Source: Calamus simplicifolius (taxonomy: Eukaryota > Streptophyta > Magnoliopsida > Arecales > Arecaceae). Taken from it: a stretch of DNA of 64,000 bases. A model generated the notes under the pieces. That model ran no database searches. It was not told where the DNA came from and saw nothing but the letters and a program-made list of their open reading frames with translations. Position 1 is the first letter of the stretch. Each line of letters opens with the position of its first letter. The stretch lies in NCBI GenBank assembly GCA_900491605.1, contig UESW01004079.1:1354151-1418150 (forward strand). Direction: 5' to 3'. Both the position numbers and the translations under genes were made by a program. Of the stretch, positions 11,171-25,421 are shown in pieces.

Positions 11171-11246
11171 AGGCCAAGGTTGGGCTCCGTCAGTTCACTG
11201 CTTGCTTATCATTTATTTTGACGATCTTGGATCAGCCACATCACCA

Positions 11247-12274
11247 ATAAAATAATTTTATTTTTAAGACAAAAAACTCTAAAAAGATACATAAATTCTT
11301 CGTTAGAATTGAAAAAACCTATCCCAATGATAAACTTTTTTCCTGCTCCTTAGAACTCCAAATCTTGCTCATGAATCAAGATGCAATGGTCACTTGATCT
11401 ATGGGTGCATTGCAGAGCATAACAATCCACCTTATACATGCAAAATTAAAATTTTACATGCTTGGAGTTACATGCAAAATTAAATCTAATTAATAATTTA
11501 ATATAACCAATAAACTAATTCATTTCACAATCAAATATAATATCAAAATCCATAACCAAAATATAATTATTAATAGAAATTAATAACAAAATTAAGTATG
11601 ATGTATAACAAAATTAAATCTATTCTCCAACTAACATATCTCTACATCTCTCTGTTAGCTTCTACTTAAGTCCTTCCTATGAGTCATCTTTGAAAATAAA
11701 AAAAATTATAAATAATTTTACGTTGATGCTTAGTAAGTAATCATAATCATAAGTAAAGGGATTAAATAAGCATAATAACTAAAATTTTTATTCATATATC
11801 AAAACGCTCCATCTGTTGTTCTTTATCTAATCATAGTACCCAATCTGTGCTTCTTACCAACACAAAAAGAAAACTCAAAGAGAAAGAACAATGGAACAGG
11901 CCTAGAGGCTCTGCGTTACAAGCTTTTATGCAACAATGTGGCATGCATGTTTGAATGGTAGCTATGTATCCCATCTCGAATACAGATAGCTATCTCTTAT
12001 ACACAATCTACACTTATTTGGTAAGAAATTCTTCTTTATCTTTTATGTATTTCATAGCCGTATTTGAAATAAAACACAGATCATCTAAATATAAACAGCA
12101 CTCTATAATACAAAATTTGTACTAAACGCGGAGTCACATCATCAGAGATATGAGAGGAAAACCTGTTAGCCATCCAGAAATCAGGGTCGAAGTCAACAAA
12201 AACGTGCCCAACATCCAGAGAGCACTGCTGTCATTATTTCATCTATTTGGGCAGGAGATGATCAAATATTCCAT
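11247..12274. other. AT-rich intergenic DNA, no gene seen
   Basis: No long ORF, RNA gene or clear repeat is visible. The composition switches sharply to AT-rich at the Gypsy boundary. Confidence 0.6.
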
Positions 12275-12511
12275 CTGATCAAAAGGAAAAGACTTGCTGC
12301 TTCAGAGGACACTTGCTGCACCGCCATTCGATGCAGCAAGCATATGCTGGACGGATGGATTGGCCGCACGCCCATGCCATCCTGCGTGTTGAGGCTCAAT
12401 GAACCTTGGCGCGCACCATACGCGCGTTGACATGGACGTGCGGTCAATCCACTCGTCCGATGCGCGCTTGCTGCACCGAAGGACGATGCATCAAGACTTT
12501 TTTCTGATCAG
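12275..12511. mobile_element. Candidate MITE with inverted ends
   Basis: The left end CTGATCAAAAGGAAAAGACT and the inverted right end CTGATCAGAAAAAAGTCTTG are near-matching terminal inverted repeats 237 bases apart. The interior is GC-rich, with repeated TTGCTGCACCG and GCGCG blocks, unlike its AT-rich flanks. Inner parts near the right end (GCACCGAAG..CGATG..CAAGACTTTT) resemble the MITE at 33085-33349. No clear target duplication was found. Confidence 0.5.
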
Positions 12512-12739
12512 AATTGTTGCAGATAGAACATTTGGGCCCATATGAATGGGCTTACTGATTTCCTCTATTTTATTTCATTTTTGTTTGAGAGGATCCTTCT
12601 TCCTCCATCTATCAACTTTGAAAGGCAACAGATTGGAGTTCAGGCAACCCATGGCTTCTGTCCGGTGTATATGCGAGTACAGAGCACAGAGTGAGCAGAC
12701 TTTGTGGTAGGAGATCTCCAAGTTAGTCTTCCAAGGCAT

Positions 12740-13296
12740 TCCATCTCTTGTTGTGGATGATTTCAACTGTATTGTTGGCCTGGGAGACCCCTATGGGGTT
12801 TGTTAAGATGAACTTTGATGACAACATATGCGGTACCACTGATGAAGCAAGGTACATTATTCGCTCCGATGATGGAAGACTTCTGGCGGCCAGTAGGACC
12901 TCTCTTCAGGACTATTCTGTTCTGAAAGCTGAGCTCAGAGTTGCATGTGCGGGCATTGTCAGAGCGACTCGGCAGTTGCGGGCTCAGAGGATCCTCATTG
13001 AGAAAGACTCTGCTATCGGCATTGGATGGATCTATGGTGGAGCGGACCGCAAGGATGCCCATCCTTTGCTTTACGATAGTTAGCAGCTATTGCAGGGTTA
13101 CTATAGCCTGTCATGTTTATCGAGAGGCAAACTCTACGGTGGACTGGGTTGCCTCCTATGCTGCACAACATTTCATTGACCGGACTTGGTCTCAGGGAGA
13201 TAGAATTTTACCATCTCTTAATATGTATCTTTTTCTTGATCTTTTGGGTTGTCCTCGAGTTAGATTTGTGTGACTGCCCGTCTATATCAAAAAAAA
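12740..13296 (+). pseudogene. LINE 3' end: RNase H domain and poly(A) tail
   Basis: The translation GFVKMNFDDNICG, then YIIRSDDGRLLAA, AELRVACAGI and LIEKDSAIGIGWI matches the plant LINE-type RNase H (Pfam RVT_3). A frame change near 13085 is followed by HVYREANSTVDWVASYAA, the usual end of this domain. An A run at about 13288-13296 marks the tail. The copy is truncated at its 5' end near 12740, as is common for LINEs. The first catalytic segment has NFDD where family members usually have NFDG. Confidence 0.8.
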
Positions 13297-15299
13297 AGCA
13301 AAGAACTTTCAAATATTGAACAAGATCTAGTAGATCATTTGAAAGTCAGTCTTTACTAGAATGCGGAATGCTCACACCATGATTATCCTTCCCTAAGCCT
13401 TGTGCAATGGTCGAAACACTGCCCTGATTTTCATTTAGAAATACATATATCGAGCATGATGATTGATTTATGTGCATGTACAAGAAAAATATTTTTATCT
13501 TTTTTGCCTCATATGCATGGTCACATATGTTCGTGGATCAATCACTGCATGTTGTATGCACGATTCTATATCATGCACAATGCATAAGGCATTATTCTTT
13601 TTGTCCCTCCTTTGCTCTCCTGCTAGTCCGGAGCCTTGGTCCACCAAGTGGGCTTCCAATTGACCTCCTAATGAACCGGTTGAGCAAAGGTTGCAATTTT
13701 TTACATAATATGTCAAGATTGTTTAGACTTAACATAGAGGTAGTACGTTTTGGTGGAATAAAAATATATTCAGATCAAAATAAATGTGTTTCATTAAATA
13801 TAAAAATAAATACATTATTTTTTAAATTGATTCACTAACTTAATATTGATTCATAATTGATTTACTTATTAAATAAATCAATTCATGTAACATGATTCTT
13901 TAATTGAAATATAACATTCTAAACCTGTTTAACTGATTAAAATTAATTTTCTTTGTTAATTTTCAACTATCAAATTTATTATTTCATCATCATTATTTTT
14001 ATTTGTGTTTTAATTATAATTATGGATATATATATATCTGTTTTAGTTTGAATCAGGATTAGATGGAGTTTTTGAGCTATATAAGTTAGATGAAGTAAAA
14101 TTTTATTTCAAATTATACACATTGAAAATTGGATTTGTCATGCATTCATTCAATTCTAAACATAATTTAATTATTAAATAGTTTGCCTGGATCATCTTGT
14201 ATAATTCGCATAATGACTTGAATTTCGAGGTAGCTTAGTTATTTAGATATTTGCTGCGCCACAACCTCTGCCTCAACCATCGCTTTAGTTCCCACCGGAA
14301 AACCTCATCATTCTTCTTCTAACCTGAAGTCTATGTCACGTTTCCGATGGTTGACAGGACGTTGAGGGATGTCAGATTCTTTCCACCACCAAACCTGTTC
14401 AATATTGATGTTTCCTTGGTGTCGCACGCCGAGTTAGTCCGAAACATAATAAGTGATTAAAAATTTCTATGGCTCGTCTGGTCAAAGTGTTAGTCTAAAA
14501 AAAATTATAACTTTCTTGAACCCAAGAATTAGACATGAGTTCGCTGAGCATCTAATGATTATCTTGAGAATAAGAGGAGTTTATGAATTGGGATCTTATT
14601 TAAGATTTTTTATAATGCCAAACCGATTAAAAATGAAGAACCTCTAACCTATTAATGAAGATTATAGCTAAATTAGATTCATAAAAGTGAAATGTACTCT
14701 TGTATATTAGTAGATGCATATTAAAAAAATTTATTTTATGCTTCATACTTGTTTATGTTTTTTTTTTTTTTAATGCTGCTATTTCATTGTCATTCATAAC
14801 CTATTTTGATAGAATAATTTAAAATTTTAACTAAAGCAGAGCGAAGGGCTAGGTATTCTTCTTATTAAATCAAATTAGCCCTCTCTTCTCAATAAGATTG
14901 TCGGTAAGGTTATCTTATAATCATCCTCCCTTCTTCCATAATTGCTTATTATCAAGTATAATTTTGAAGGTTTTTGGAGTAACTAAAAACCTAAAAAAAA
15001 ATTCTTTCATATTGTCAAAGGATATCTTCAAGGATTCTACTTTAATTTCTGATGATCTTATTTGATCTCAAGGTAATAACAAATCAATTAAATGGTTCTT
15101 GATCCTTAGTTTTATGATAAACCCTTAAATTATATTTTAATTACTTTTAATGCATACCTTCTAGGTTCTACAAATGGATGCCTTATTTAATTTATAAGGG
15201 GGCTAAGAAATGAATAGGATATGAATCTCATCTTTCTTATTTTTCTTTCCCTTCTCTCTAATCAAATTTCCTATATCCTTATAAGTAGTATTGACCAAG
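13297..15299. other. AT-rich intergenic DNA, no gene seen
   Basis: Only short ORFs without recognisable motifs. Long A/T runs near 13800-14200 and 14760. Nothing supportable. Confidence 0.6.
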
Positions 15300-16390
15300 A
15301 TGATGTTTTAACTTGAGGAAAAGAATGCCATGGAGCAATGATGGCTTAAGAGGTATACTCCTCTAGATTTTGCTAGTTCCTTGATCAACTTCCAAGCTAG
15401 TTGTGAAAGTCTAGAAGTTAGATGCAGCTTAAAGAGTGTTATTTTTTATTTAAAAATATTTCTAGGTGGGCTTCTTACAACTTCTGTTCTTGTGGGTTAG
15501 TTATCTTATTTATCCTCTATTTGTAGTATATGTTAACTTAATAATGAACAGTTGAACATTTCTTCTTAACATGCCCTAAATCAAGAATGGTATGAGATCT
15601 TATGAGCCGATTCTCACCTCATTTGGTTTTTATGGAAGATGGGTTTGATTTTGTATGTAGTTCATATGTATCAATTGATTAGAGGTTGGGTAAATCTTTT
15701 GTGATCTATATCTTATGGCGTAAATGAAGACGCGGGCATAAGGAGGTTTTTTAACATAAGGCAAAAGTATGTTGATTCAAGTTGAATGCTTGACCTATGT
15801 TTTTTTTTTTTTTTTTGAGCAAAAACCTTAGATATACATTGAGATTCTGACCCTTGGTTATGCTTTACTCTTGCTTTTGAAGGATATCAAATGATATTTA
15901 TATTTCTTAGTGTCCCTCATCATCTGAATGTTTGAAATTAAATTTTTATTATTCCGTTTAAGCATATTTGGTAGGAGATGGCTACATTCTCCTCAACGAG
16001 TTTGAACGATGCATTATTGCTGGAATCATTTCTCTTATGACTAATTTTATTCCTTAGGTAGAATTAATAGCTTCATGGCATGGAAAAAGAAAGGCCACTT
16101 CCATTTCTCTCATTGAAGCTTTAATTATTGAAGGAGACTTTATCAATTATTGTACGGATAAAGAATATATCTCAATTTTTTCAACCATTGATGTGTAGTA
16201 TGAAAAAGATGTTTTCTTTATGCAATTTCTCAATCATCATAAATCAAGTTTTCAAGGAGGCAAACCAAGTTATAGATCTTCTATCTACTAGAACTGCAAC
16301 ACTTTTTCAAAGCTTATTATGGAGTGAAACTCCTCATGATTTGTTTTTTATTCGAAATACTAATTTCAGGATTGTAAAGTATTATCATCA
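15300..16390 (+). pseudogene. Highly decayed LINE-like remnant (zf-RVT and RNase H)
   Basis: Pieces of the plant LINE C-terminus can be read in shifting frames. A cysteine-poor zf-RVT-like part lies near 15560-15760. Near 16045 VELIASWHGK and EALIIEGDFINYC appear, then at 16220-16380 INQVFKEANQVIDLL. The last is the RNase H end motif (FREAN-VAD in better copies). Stops are frequent. The call rests on motif resemblance by eye. Confidence 0.45.
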
Positions 16391-19300
16391 CATTTAAAGC
16401 ATCTCGTTTACTGGATAAAAATACTTGGAAGAATGTCTCTCTCTAATAAAACCAAAGCTTCTCTCTAAAATAAATCTCCTTAAACCTAAAATAAAAATAT
16501 TTTATATATAATTAATAATGAGGTTTATCCAAAGTAAAGACCTGTAGTAGAGGCTTGCAGGCTTGGTCAATAATAAAGCTAATCAAATGCTTGGCTGAAT
16601 TAGACTTTGGCCAATCTACCTACTAGTAGTTAGGGTTAATGTTTATACCTAGGTCTGGTTTGGCCTCATTATTAGGCCTAAATTTTTTGATCAAGCTCGA
16701 CTCTTTTTGATTAATAGACCAATGTTGCTATTATCCATTTCCAAATAAACTCATTATTAAAATAAATATATATATATATATATAAATAGGTTTGGTCTAT
16801 GTCAGACCAAGTTTTTCTTTTAATTGTTTTAGACCTAGCCCTAATTTTTTATTGGGCTTAATTCTTTTTCCAAGGCTTGTCTTATATGCCTCTTTCTAGT
16901 GTTCAACTTTGTAAATTTTAGAGCTACATTGGATAGGCTAGACGAGCTGAATGGCCAGTGATCAACTCTAGTCAATCACTATTATCTTAAATGGAGGATG
17001 ATATTTCCTACTCTGAAAAAGAGCTGCTGGGCTTGATAACTAAGTATTCATATATTGCCCCTCTAGCTGCACTTTTAACAGTCATGTTGCCGAAAAGTAG
17101 CATTGTTCATTTCAACAACATGCTGATCAAATTTGGATTTTCTTTCTTGTAACTCAAGTGAATTACAAAATCCAAGATCTTAGGATCAAGAATTATTACT
17201 AAGTAATTGTGAGATTAAAATCACGACAAGTAAATTGAGGCTGCCGAACAACAAAATCTTAATGAAGTCATCGATCAACAATTTAATTTCGATCACAACA
17301 ACTGAAACACTATCTTTAAGATTCCATGGTCCAGAGTTGTTCAAATTTTGGTTATAGTTTAAAAATAAATTCACAACCGATTTACTACCTATATATTCAA
17401 TCTGTTTTGGTATCCCTATTCTTCTTTCTCACAGATGCCATGCCTGCAGCCAAGTTCCAAGTTGCATGCATGGGACTTTATACACAACCTCACTGCTTTC
17501 ATATTCTAATCCATGACATCAATAGAGAACTTCAAAAGAGACTAGCTAGCTAGGTCTACCAACGATGCATCAAGAAAGATTAAATTTTTTTTTTAATGTC
17601 AGATCACTTGAGCTAATGAACATCTATAGTTCAGGATGGGGTGACACTGACAGCAGCCCCCTTATTATTTTGGCAACTGAAATAACTACCAAGCTTTCCA
17701 GCGACCAGCTGAGGAGCTAAGGGAATGGCAGTCTAGGGAGTACGTACGTCACAATAGAAAGCTAGACCTATGATATTTTAATTAAAGATCACCAGGGTTA
17801 GAAGATTGATTAACACGTTCTTAAACAGCCACTGTTAGAAAGTAACAAGGCAAGAGGACGTGGTCAGGTGTCCTACTCCACACTGTCATTGTTATTGCGT
17901 AGAGGAGGTATGCAAGGCACGTTTGGTGAGCATCATTTGGACGAGGACGGAAAGTGAAATGGATGTGGACTAGATATATATCAAAGACAGCCGAAGAGTA
18001 TTGGATTCCTATCGGCAAAAAAGGCAGCCATTCAAACACCCTAGCTAGCTTACTTTGGGCATAACGTACGTAGGCCTACAATTAATATCCACCGACTAAT
18101 GGGGCACACGTGAATTAATTTTGATGCTAGGCAATTAGAAAGTAGTCCAAGGTTTTGAGCTGGAAGGGGTCTTGTCTTAGTTCAGCTGGCATCAAACCCC
18201 TCTTGCTCTTCTCACATCAAACATGCATGTAACAATTCAAGGCCTCATCCAAAAATATTGACTAAAAAAATATTATTCAAACACCTTGATCTTGTACAAA
18301 TTAATATCCAGAATATTTCAAGCTAGCACATAATCGATATGAGATAAAAAAAACTGCTAGGTCAAATATGATCACAAACACATTAAGCCGATGGACTAGC
18401 TATAAGCTAGGTTCATTCGGAAACCATTTATAACAACCAACGATCTCACCTTAAAAATATAAGCTAATTAAGAAGATATTATTTGGAGTCCTTGATCTAA
18501 GTACGTGATATATATATTTCTAATATATAGTTGATGTAAAATAAAATACCTACCGACATAAGCTCCTCCTTTTTCTTCTTATAGAAAGTCAATAAAAGTA
18601 GCCACAATATTTCTTAGAGGACCACATCAATGGCTTTGTTGAATTATGACCACATCTATGCCAGTCTATGGTCATGGTTTAATTGTGAATCATGTAAAAT
18701 TACTGGGAGATCGAGTTCTCTTTGCTTGAATCAATGACTGACAAAGGACTGAATAAGTCAATCATTCAGACGACCATCACTGATTCATTCACCAACCACC
18801 ATTAGTCCTCAAAACATAACTTTTATTCGTTTCATAGCAGACTTCATGCTGCATCTCAGAAGAAATATATGGTTGATCCTCCTTATGAGCCAACAAAATC
18901 TGGTAACATGTACCAATTTAATACGACTTGTCGACGTTATTGGATGGAATAGAGCGGCTGGTAGTATGTCAACCACAGGCAAGAAAGAGCTATGCTGACA
19001 GATCAAATAATTGGAACTCCATCCCCACTAGAACTAAGACAGATTAACAGGCGAACGACTTTATGAATGGATCCAACATATGATTTTAAGATTGCGAGAT
19101 GATCGATGTTGCTAAATTAAATGGGATTGCTGGGATGTTGATCGAGGTTGTCAGTGGTTCAAAGGTCATAGGTTTGGACAAGTGAGACTTAGGCAGCCCT
19201 TTATCTTTCCTTCCATGATTTTGGTGATGCAAGGATAAAATTGTGATAATTAAGTTACCATAAATGTTGCAAGGATAAAACATTAATTTAGAACTTAATT

Positions 19301-22300
19301 TACGCCACCCTTCTTGGTTATACACATTATAGAGGATTGCATCAACTCCCATGAAGTTCCATCTTTTTCAGATTAGATGCTAGAAACTATTTCTGTTGAA
19401 TGATGTATCAGAAAGAAATATGATTTGATAGAAGCTGGCCGGACTTTCCAATTGCAATGTGATGTTTATCTCCTTGCACTATATTATACTTTTCTATTAA
19501 TTATTTGTGGACAACTTTTCCCTTGCATTATGAATCATTAATCAGATAGAAATGTTCGATGATTTCGCAAGTTTCAATCTTTATCAATTCAGCGTGTGGC
19601 ACTCCTCATGTAGTCTGGTGGCCTGTAATTCAGTCCTCATGAACCACTCAACCAGCAAGGAAGAGTCCTGTCAATCACTAGAGGACAGGCCTAGGTCCTT
19701 ACCATTTGCTTTGATACGTTGAACCTATAGTATTCTTATTCTTATTCTCATTCTTATTCCTTTCTTCTCTCTCTCTTTTTTTCTTTCTTTGTCATGAATA
19801 TCACATCTCCAACAATCCGGTCCTGTACTTTTGCCAGGGAAATTTCCCATTAGAACATGCAGCAACTTAGTTGATCTTTGTTAGTGTCTGAAAATTCTAG
19901 TCATCCACTTCACTGACCTCAGTATCCATGTTTTATTGGAACTCCACGGGCACAGGTGTACGAGTTCGCTATATTAATTCTCTTACCTAATTACATCTGA
20001 ATATTTTTCTTTAAATTATGAAAAGAAAAACAAGGCATGAATTGGTTGACAGTTTCTTTTGTTTCGTAGCTTAACATTTTCAGAGTTGAAAGTTATTTTT
20101 CAGAATATGCGGCTTAAATACTTTTCTTTGCTTGTATTTAGATAACTAATTAGTGGATCTTTTACTATCTCTTTCTCAAAAGATAAGAAAACTTTTTCCC
20201 TTAAAACGTTGATATCCAATTGCTTATCATATATACAAAGGAGTGCACCTTGTGGTGGCATTCCATCAGAAGATTAAGATAAACTAACCAGAATTTGCCA
20301 TCTTTCCTTTATTCAATTCGACCTAATTTTTTTGCCGTTAATTACTTTGCTGCAGCTACTTTGTTTAAAAGAAGTTCACATCCTGATTGATGAAGAGACA
20401 AGGGAAGGACTTGACATCCCTCCAATATTATTTTATTGATGACAAGCATAAATTTGTTGGTCAAACTGGTAGGTAAAGGAACATGGCCTTGCCCCACAGG
20501 TCTAGCATCAACATCTCTCAATAAATCAGAGGCCCGGCCGTCTCTTGGCTCAATGCTTTCATTTGATTAAAATAGTTCCATCACTGGTAGCTTTTTAATA
20601 AATTTCCTAAGTCTTGATTGACAGTGATAGTCTCCTGCGCTTAGTTTAGTAAACCCATCATTCGTGGGAAACAGTTGTGCACGAGTGTAAGAAAATGATA
20701 TCAAAAACTCAATAACTGATTTGATTATAATATTCAGATATGAATCTAATTAAGTTTTCAATGATTAATTTGGATTGAAATAAAATCCTAAATATGACAT
20801 TTATGTTTTATTAGATTAAATTTGGATATACCAAATTTGGATATATGGCATCTAAATTAAATATGAAAACCTAATAACCCAACTATATATAAAGTAAACT
20901 TACATATGGTATATATATAAATATAGGAATATAAATAAATTTAGACACATGACTTGTGTTTTTTTTTTTTAATTTGGATTTATACTTTTTTTTATTCCTC
21001 CTCTTCTTAGCTCTTGATAGTTGCTATTTTAGTTACGAAATCCCTACGAAATATTTAAATTTTAATTATTTTTTAAAAATTAAATATAAATAAATATATA
21101 TATATATATGTTTCAAAATATTTAAATTTTTTAAAATCATTCATTTTTTTTAAACATGCTTCTTTTTTTCTCATAAATTGTCATAAATTGATCATATATA
21201 TAGAGGACTAGCAAGAGAGGAGTCCTTTCAATACTGAAAATTTTTAGTCCCAAAATAATTGATCTATTAAAATCTTTTGCTAAATAATTTTTTTTATAAA
21301 AAAAACTCAAACCCAATCTTAAATTGAGATCAGAATTGACTCATCTTAATAGTAAGTCCTATTTACAATCTTTCCAGAAGTTGTGTAAGTCCACGATAAA
21401 TTTTTTTTTTTTCAATATTTGCATATAATAATTCTCATTTAGAATTTTTTAAAAAAAATTTACAACAATTGGTTGGTCAAAAATTTCTATAAAAAATAAT
21501 TTTAAAAATATTTTTTAATTTAATTGAAGATATTTTGTATCAAACAAATTCAGGTTTATAATCGTTTTAAAATAAAAATTTGAAGACATTATATTTATCC
21601 ATATTTCTTTGTGTATTCTTCTTGTAATTTACTCGTGCAAAAAGAATATTGCAGCTTGAGACGTGTATTTTTGAAGCTAAAAATAAGATGATTCTCATCT
21701 TATTATATTTAAATAAATTTTATTTTTTAATATATTAAATTTGATTTGCATTAGACTGATGTGATTATTTTATCTATAAAAAAAAATGCAGCTCGAGACG
21801 CCGTCTCAAGTTTCAACATGGAGAGAAAAAAATTCTGAAACACAAACCGAGATTCACGCTGGGGGGAAGAAAAGAGAGGCACGGCCATGGTTAGCTGTCC
21901 TCCACCGTGATGTCATCGACCTACCAACCACCAACTACCAGCTCTCAGAGCTCATTCCGATAACTTCCAATCCAACGATGGCGACAGTATCCGCCCAAGT
22001 TGGTGGAGAGTGGGGACTGGCTGTGGATCCCAGCATGAATGATAGGTGGGAACTGGCCTGAAGAGCCACCACATCTGGACGTGGTTTTTTTGAAATTTTT
22101 ATTTTTATTTTCAAGTTTACGTTATTGACATCTCTACCAACTTTTAATCGTATTAAACCTAAAATAATTACCACGTCTGGTGGTTGGAAGGGATTGTTCA
22201 GGCATGTGATCAGAGCATCAATCCTATGATAGACGCATATATTCTATAAGCAGATAATGCAACACCTTATGCACAAAATAAACGATTCGAAGCTACGCGT

Positions 22301-25300
22301 AATGCAACGAACAAAAAGTTTAGAGATGGCATCGAAGAAAATAATCTCACTCCTCATTTCAATTTTATGGACGAAGATTCTTTAATAATAATTTTTCTTC
22401 AAATTCCATTGTTGACTCTATCCTCATTTTCATTCTGATTCTATCCATATTTCATCCTTGTTTTAATAGTATATATAAATGTTTAGTAAAAATTATAAAA
22501 TTATAAAATGTAATAAAAAATAAACTAAGCATATTAGTAAATTCAATATTTATCTTTTAAATTTATATTTATCACTAAAATAATTAAAATTTTTAATTAA
22601 ACTAAGAATTAAATATTATCTAAACATATAAAAATATTATAGTACTTAAGTGTATGTTTAATGGGTACGTAGGGATGAAGTAAGATAGAGCAAGAATATA
22701 TGTATATATATATATATACTTATTTTATTCATTCATCTCTATCAACACGAATAAAAGATAATTCTTATTTTACCTTTATTCTCGTAAAAGATGAAGAGCT
22801 TTCGTTCCTATAAAAGATGAAGAATCTTCATCTGAATGAGATGGGATGGGACAAGTTGTGCTTTACATGTTAAAATTGCTAGGATAGGTTAAAGAATCTT
22901 CTTCCAAGAAGCTTGAAAATAATCCAATGATCTATTTCTTTGTCAGGGCTTCCATCAAGTTAGAATCTCCTTCCAAAAAAATCTTGAACATTGCACATCA
23001 GAATTCTCAGATCCAATGAACCGACAGGGAAAAGATGAACACGACCTTTACCATATGTTTCGGATTGGAGCTTATTGGATTCCTGTTAATTTTTGTGGGG
23101 TGACTTGGTCCCTGATTTGCCACATCTTTAATTCATGAGCGATGATATATATAACTCCATAAAATTTCAAAAGGCACGTTAAGAATCTAAATTTACGTCT
23201 GGACAACCAACATCTAGGGAGGATGTCGAGTATATAGTCCCTTCTATGCAGAGAGTTATCGTTTCCGGAGAGAATTAAGTTTCATTAGACTGTCATATTT
23301 TAAGCATACATTTTGTATCATATTTGATGAGGCAAAATTCTCTAAGCCAGCATGGTGTCATGCCACTCTATTCTACGTCAACACTATAAACAATCGATAT
23401 ATAAGATGATTCAAAAATGCATAGCTAACATATCAGTAAACAATGCACACCCCACAAAATATATAGAATGGACGCATCTTTTGATAGACTCAGAAGAATG
23501 AATGCGAACAACAAAGAATGCAACTCACAACATTCTGCACAGTTCTATCATGACAAAACACGTGGCCTATGATTCAAACAATCTATATGATTCGATCACT
23601 AGTTAAACACTAAACTCGTTTATAAAAAGAAGTTCAAGACCATAACAAGTGAGCTTTCTCTTCGACAACTCATCTCTAACTTCTAATAAGACTGTACTTT
23701 ATTACACCTTATTTTCTTCAAAAATATCTAAATGTTACAAGGTCATCCCTTATCATTTTTTTTCTATTGACTTGGGTATAAAAGATTAGGAAACCTTCAA
23801 TGCTCGCCATGCCTTTTCTTTACCTACTACGGCAAACCAACTTTTAATAATGAATCAATTTTCTTATTTTCAGATTATTATCCTTATAACTTATTTTATT
23901 GGTGTACAAGATCCAACTACCATATTTCAGCATTATTAATAATTCTAAAAGAAGGAGAAGAAGCAAGAACCTTTGCTTATGACAACTATAATAGGACTAG
24001 TTTTTATTACATTTCAACATTTAAACTGAAAAATAATTCATCAGTGAAAAACTAGTTGGCGAATATATAATAGCAATGATTTGAACTCTAGGATTCATGC
24101 ACCCGACATTTGATGGAAAATGACCACTCAACTAATTAACTTTTCTTCCATGCACATACCTGCAGGATATGCACCAACGAATAGTTCCATGCACTTCTGG
24201 TTGCTTTTCGATCCATGGACTCGTGAAAAAGTGTAACCGAACGAAATTAATTACTAATGTCTTGGCAACCAAGAGGTGGCCCGTTATGAACGCTAAGCTG
24301 CAGCATATTGATCCATAGTAAGAGGTACGTTTCACACAACTTTCTTAAGAACAGACGTTTGAGTAACCATGTTAATTTGCCTTCTAAAACGAGAATATAA
24401 ACACAGCTAGCTGTGCGAGAATATATATGCTCCTGATCTTCAAATATTAATTAAACAGCAACTAATTAACATACTGAATTGCTAAACCAAAATTAATTTT
24501 AAAAATTTATATGCGAGAAGTATCAAAATAATGAAACTTATAATTAACATTCAGATCTTCATCCTAAAAAGTAATCTAATATATATATATATATATAAAC
24601 TCTTTGAACATTGAAGACCTATTCAACAATTAAACTAAACACGTACACATCAATATGTTTACATGTAAAGTTCTCAAATCTTCTATTTTATTTACGCTAT
24701 TCTAATTAATTTAAACGCATCAGCTGGTTTTAACTCAGCTATATATCAAGCATCCCTCTCTTTATCTGGGAGAGGTCTAGTATTTAAACGTTAATAGAGG
24801 CAACCCCACCATATTTCCCAAAGAGATATATATTATTAATTCAACAACCTATATATATATCTATCTTCATTTCCATGATCCAATTTGAAATCCACCACAA
24901 CATGCCTTGCCATTTTAATTCATTTCCATTCATTATTTTATCTCCATTCATTCATGCTTGCTATCAGATGGATCCCAACAGGTCTAATATAATTTATATC
25001 TCGTATCACCAACCTACCAACCTCCGCACTTCCACCCCACATGACAAGCTCTGACCAGCCCCTAACTAACCAAACCCCCTCTCTCTTTTTATCTCCCCCA
25101 CCTCCTCCTTCTTCTTTATATGAGATTCGGTTACCTACCCAAAACACCTCACATGCTCTCCCCCCACACTCCCCTACGTGACAAAAGAAAAGACCCTGAG
25201 CAGATGCTCAAATAATAATAATGCCACACCATCCTCCTCCCTTCACACCGACTCTTATCACTTTTGCCTCCTTTTGGATCACATCCACAGCGCAATGAAT

Positions 25301-25421
25301 TATTTTTTTAAGAAAAGAAGCTAACAACTAATTATTAAAATATGGAATCTGAGACTGAGACCATCGTTACTCTCTTCTATTGGTAAAAATTTGAGTACAA
25401 AGTAAACTACTATTCTATGTG
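16391..25421. other. Nine kilobases of AT-rich intergenic DNA, no gene seen
   Basis: No ORF here has a recognisable domain. Dinucleotide AT runs occur near 16765-16785, 21095-21110, 22700-22720 and 24575-24595. The stretch from about 24940 to 25420 is the downstream flank of the MYB gene on the minus strand. Confidence 0.55.

Larger units (their letters stand above)
1..11246 (-). mobile_element. Ty3/Gypsy LTR retrotransposon, Tat type, left part outside window
   Basis: The minus strand reads LTR, primer-binding site, gag, aspartic protease, RT, RNase H, a second RNase H, integrase, then tandem arrays and an antisense ORF. A second RNase H before integrase and an antisense ORF between integrase and the 3' LTR are known marks of the plant Tat lineage (Ogre, Retand, Grande, RIRE2-like). 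The 3' LTR is not in the window, so the element continues past position 1 and no target duplication can be tested. The coding region has many stops and frameshifts, so this copy is dead. It is clearly more GC-rich than the DNA to its right. The right boundary near 11246 is inferred from a terminal CA and the change in composition. Confidence 0.9.
10245..11246 (-). repeat. 5' LTR of the Gypsy element
   Basis: On the plus strand the LTR begins TGTTGATGCCAAGTCACC beside the primer-binding site and runs to about 11246, where a CA lies at the change to AT-rich DNA. On the minus strand it therefore ends ...CAACA. A TATA box sits inside it and GC-rich repeats fill its U3 end. The outer boundary is an estimate, because the partner LTR is not in the window. 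Confidence 0.75.

Noticed and set aside
17821..18039. 72-codon minus ORF
   Set aside because: No motif, no neighbours, length expected by chance.
21786..22061. 91-codon plus ORF beginning MQLETPS
   Set aside because: No recognisable domain and no splice or promoter context.
24938..25147. 69-codon minus ORF downstream of the MYB gene
   Set aside because: Low-complexity GGGG/KKR region; probably downstream flank or 3' transcript end.
16391..25421. tRNA, rRNA or microRNA genes in the long AT-rich region
   Set aside because: No cloverleaf arms, rRNA signature or convincing long hairpin could be identified by reading; a dedicated scan would be needed to exclude them.
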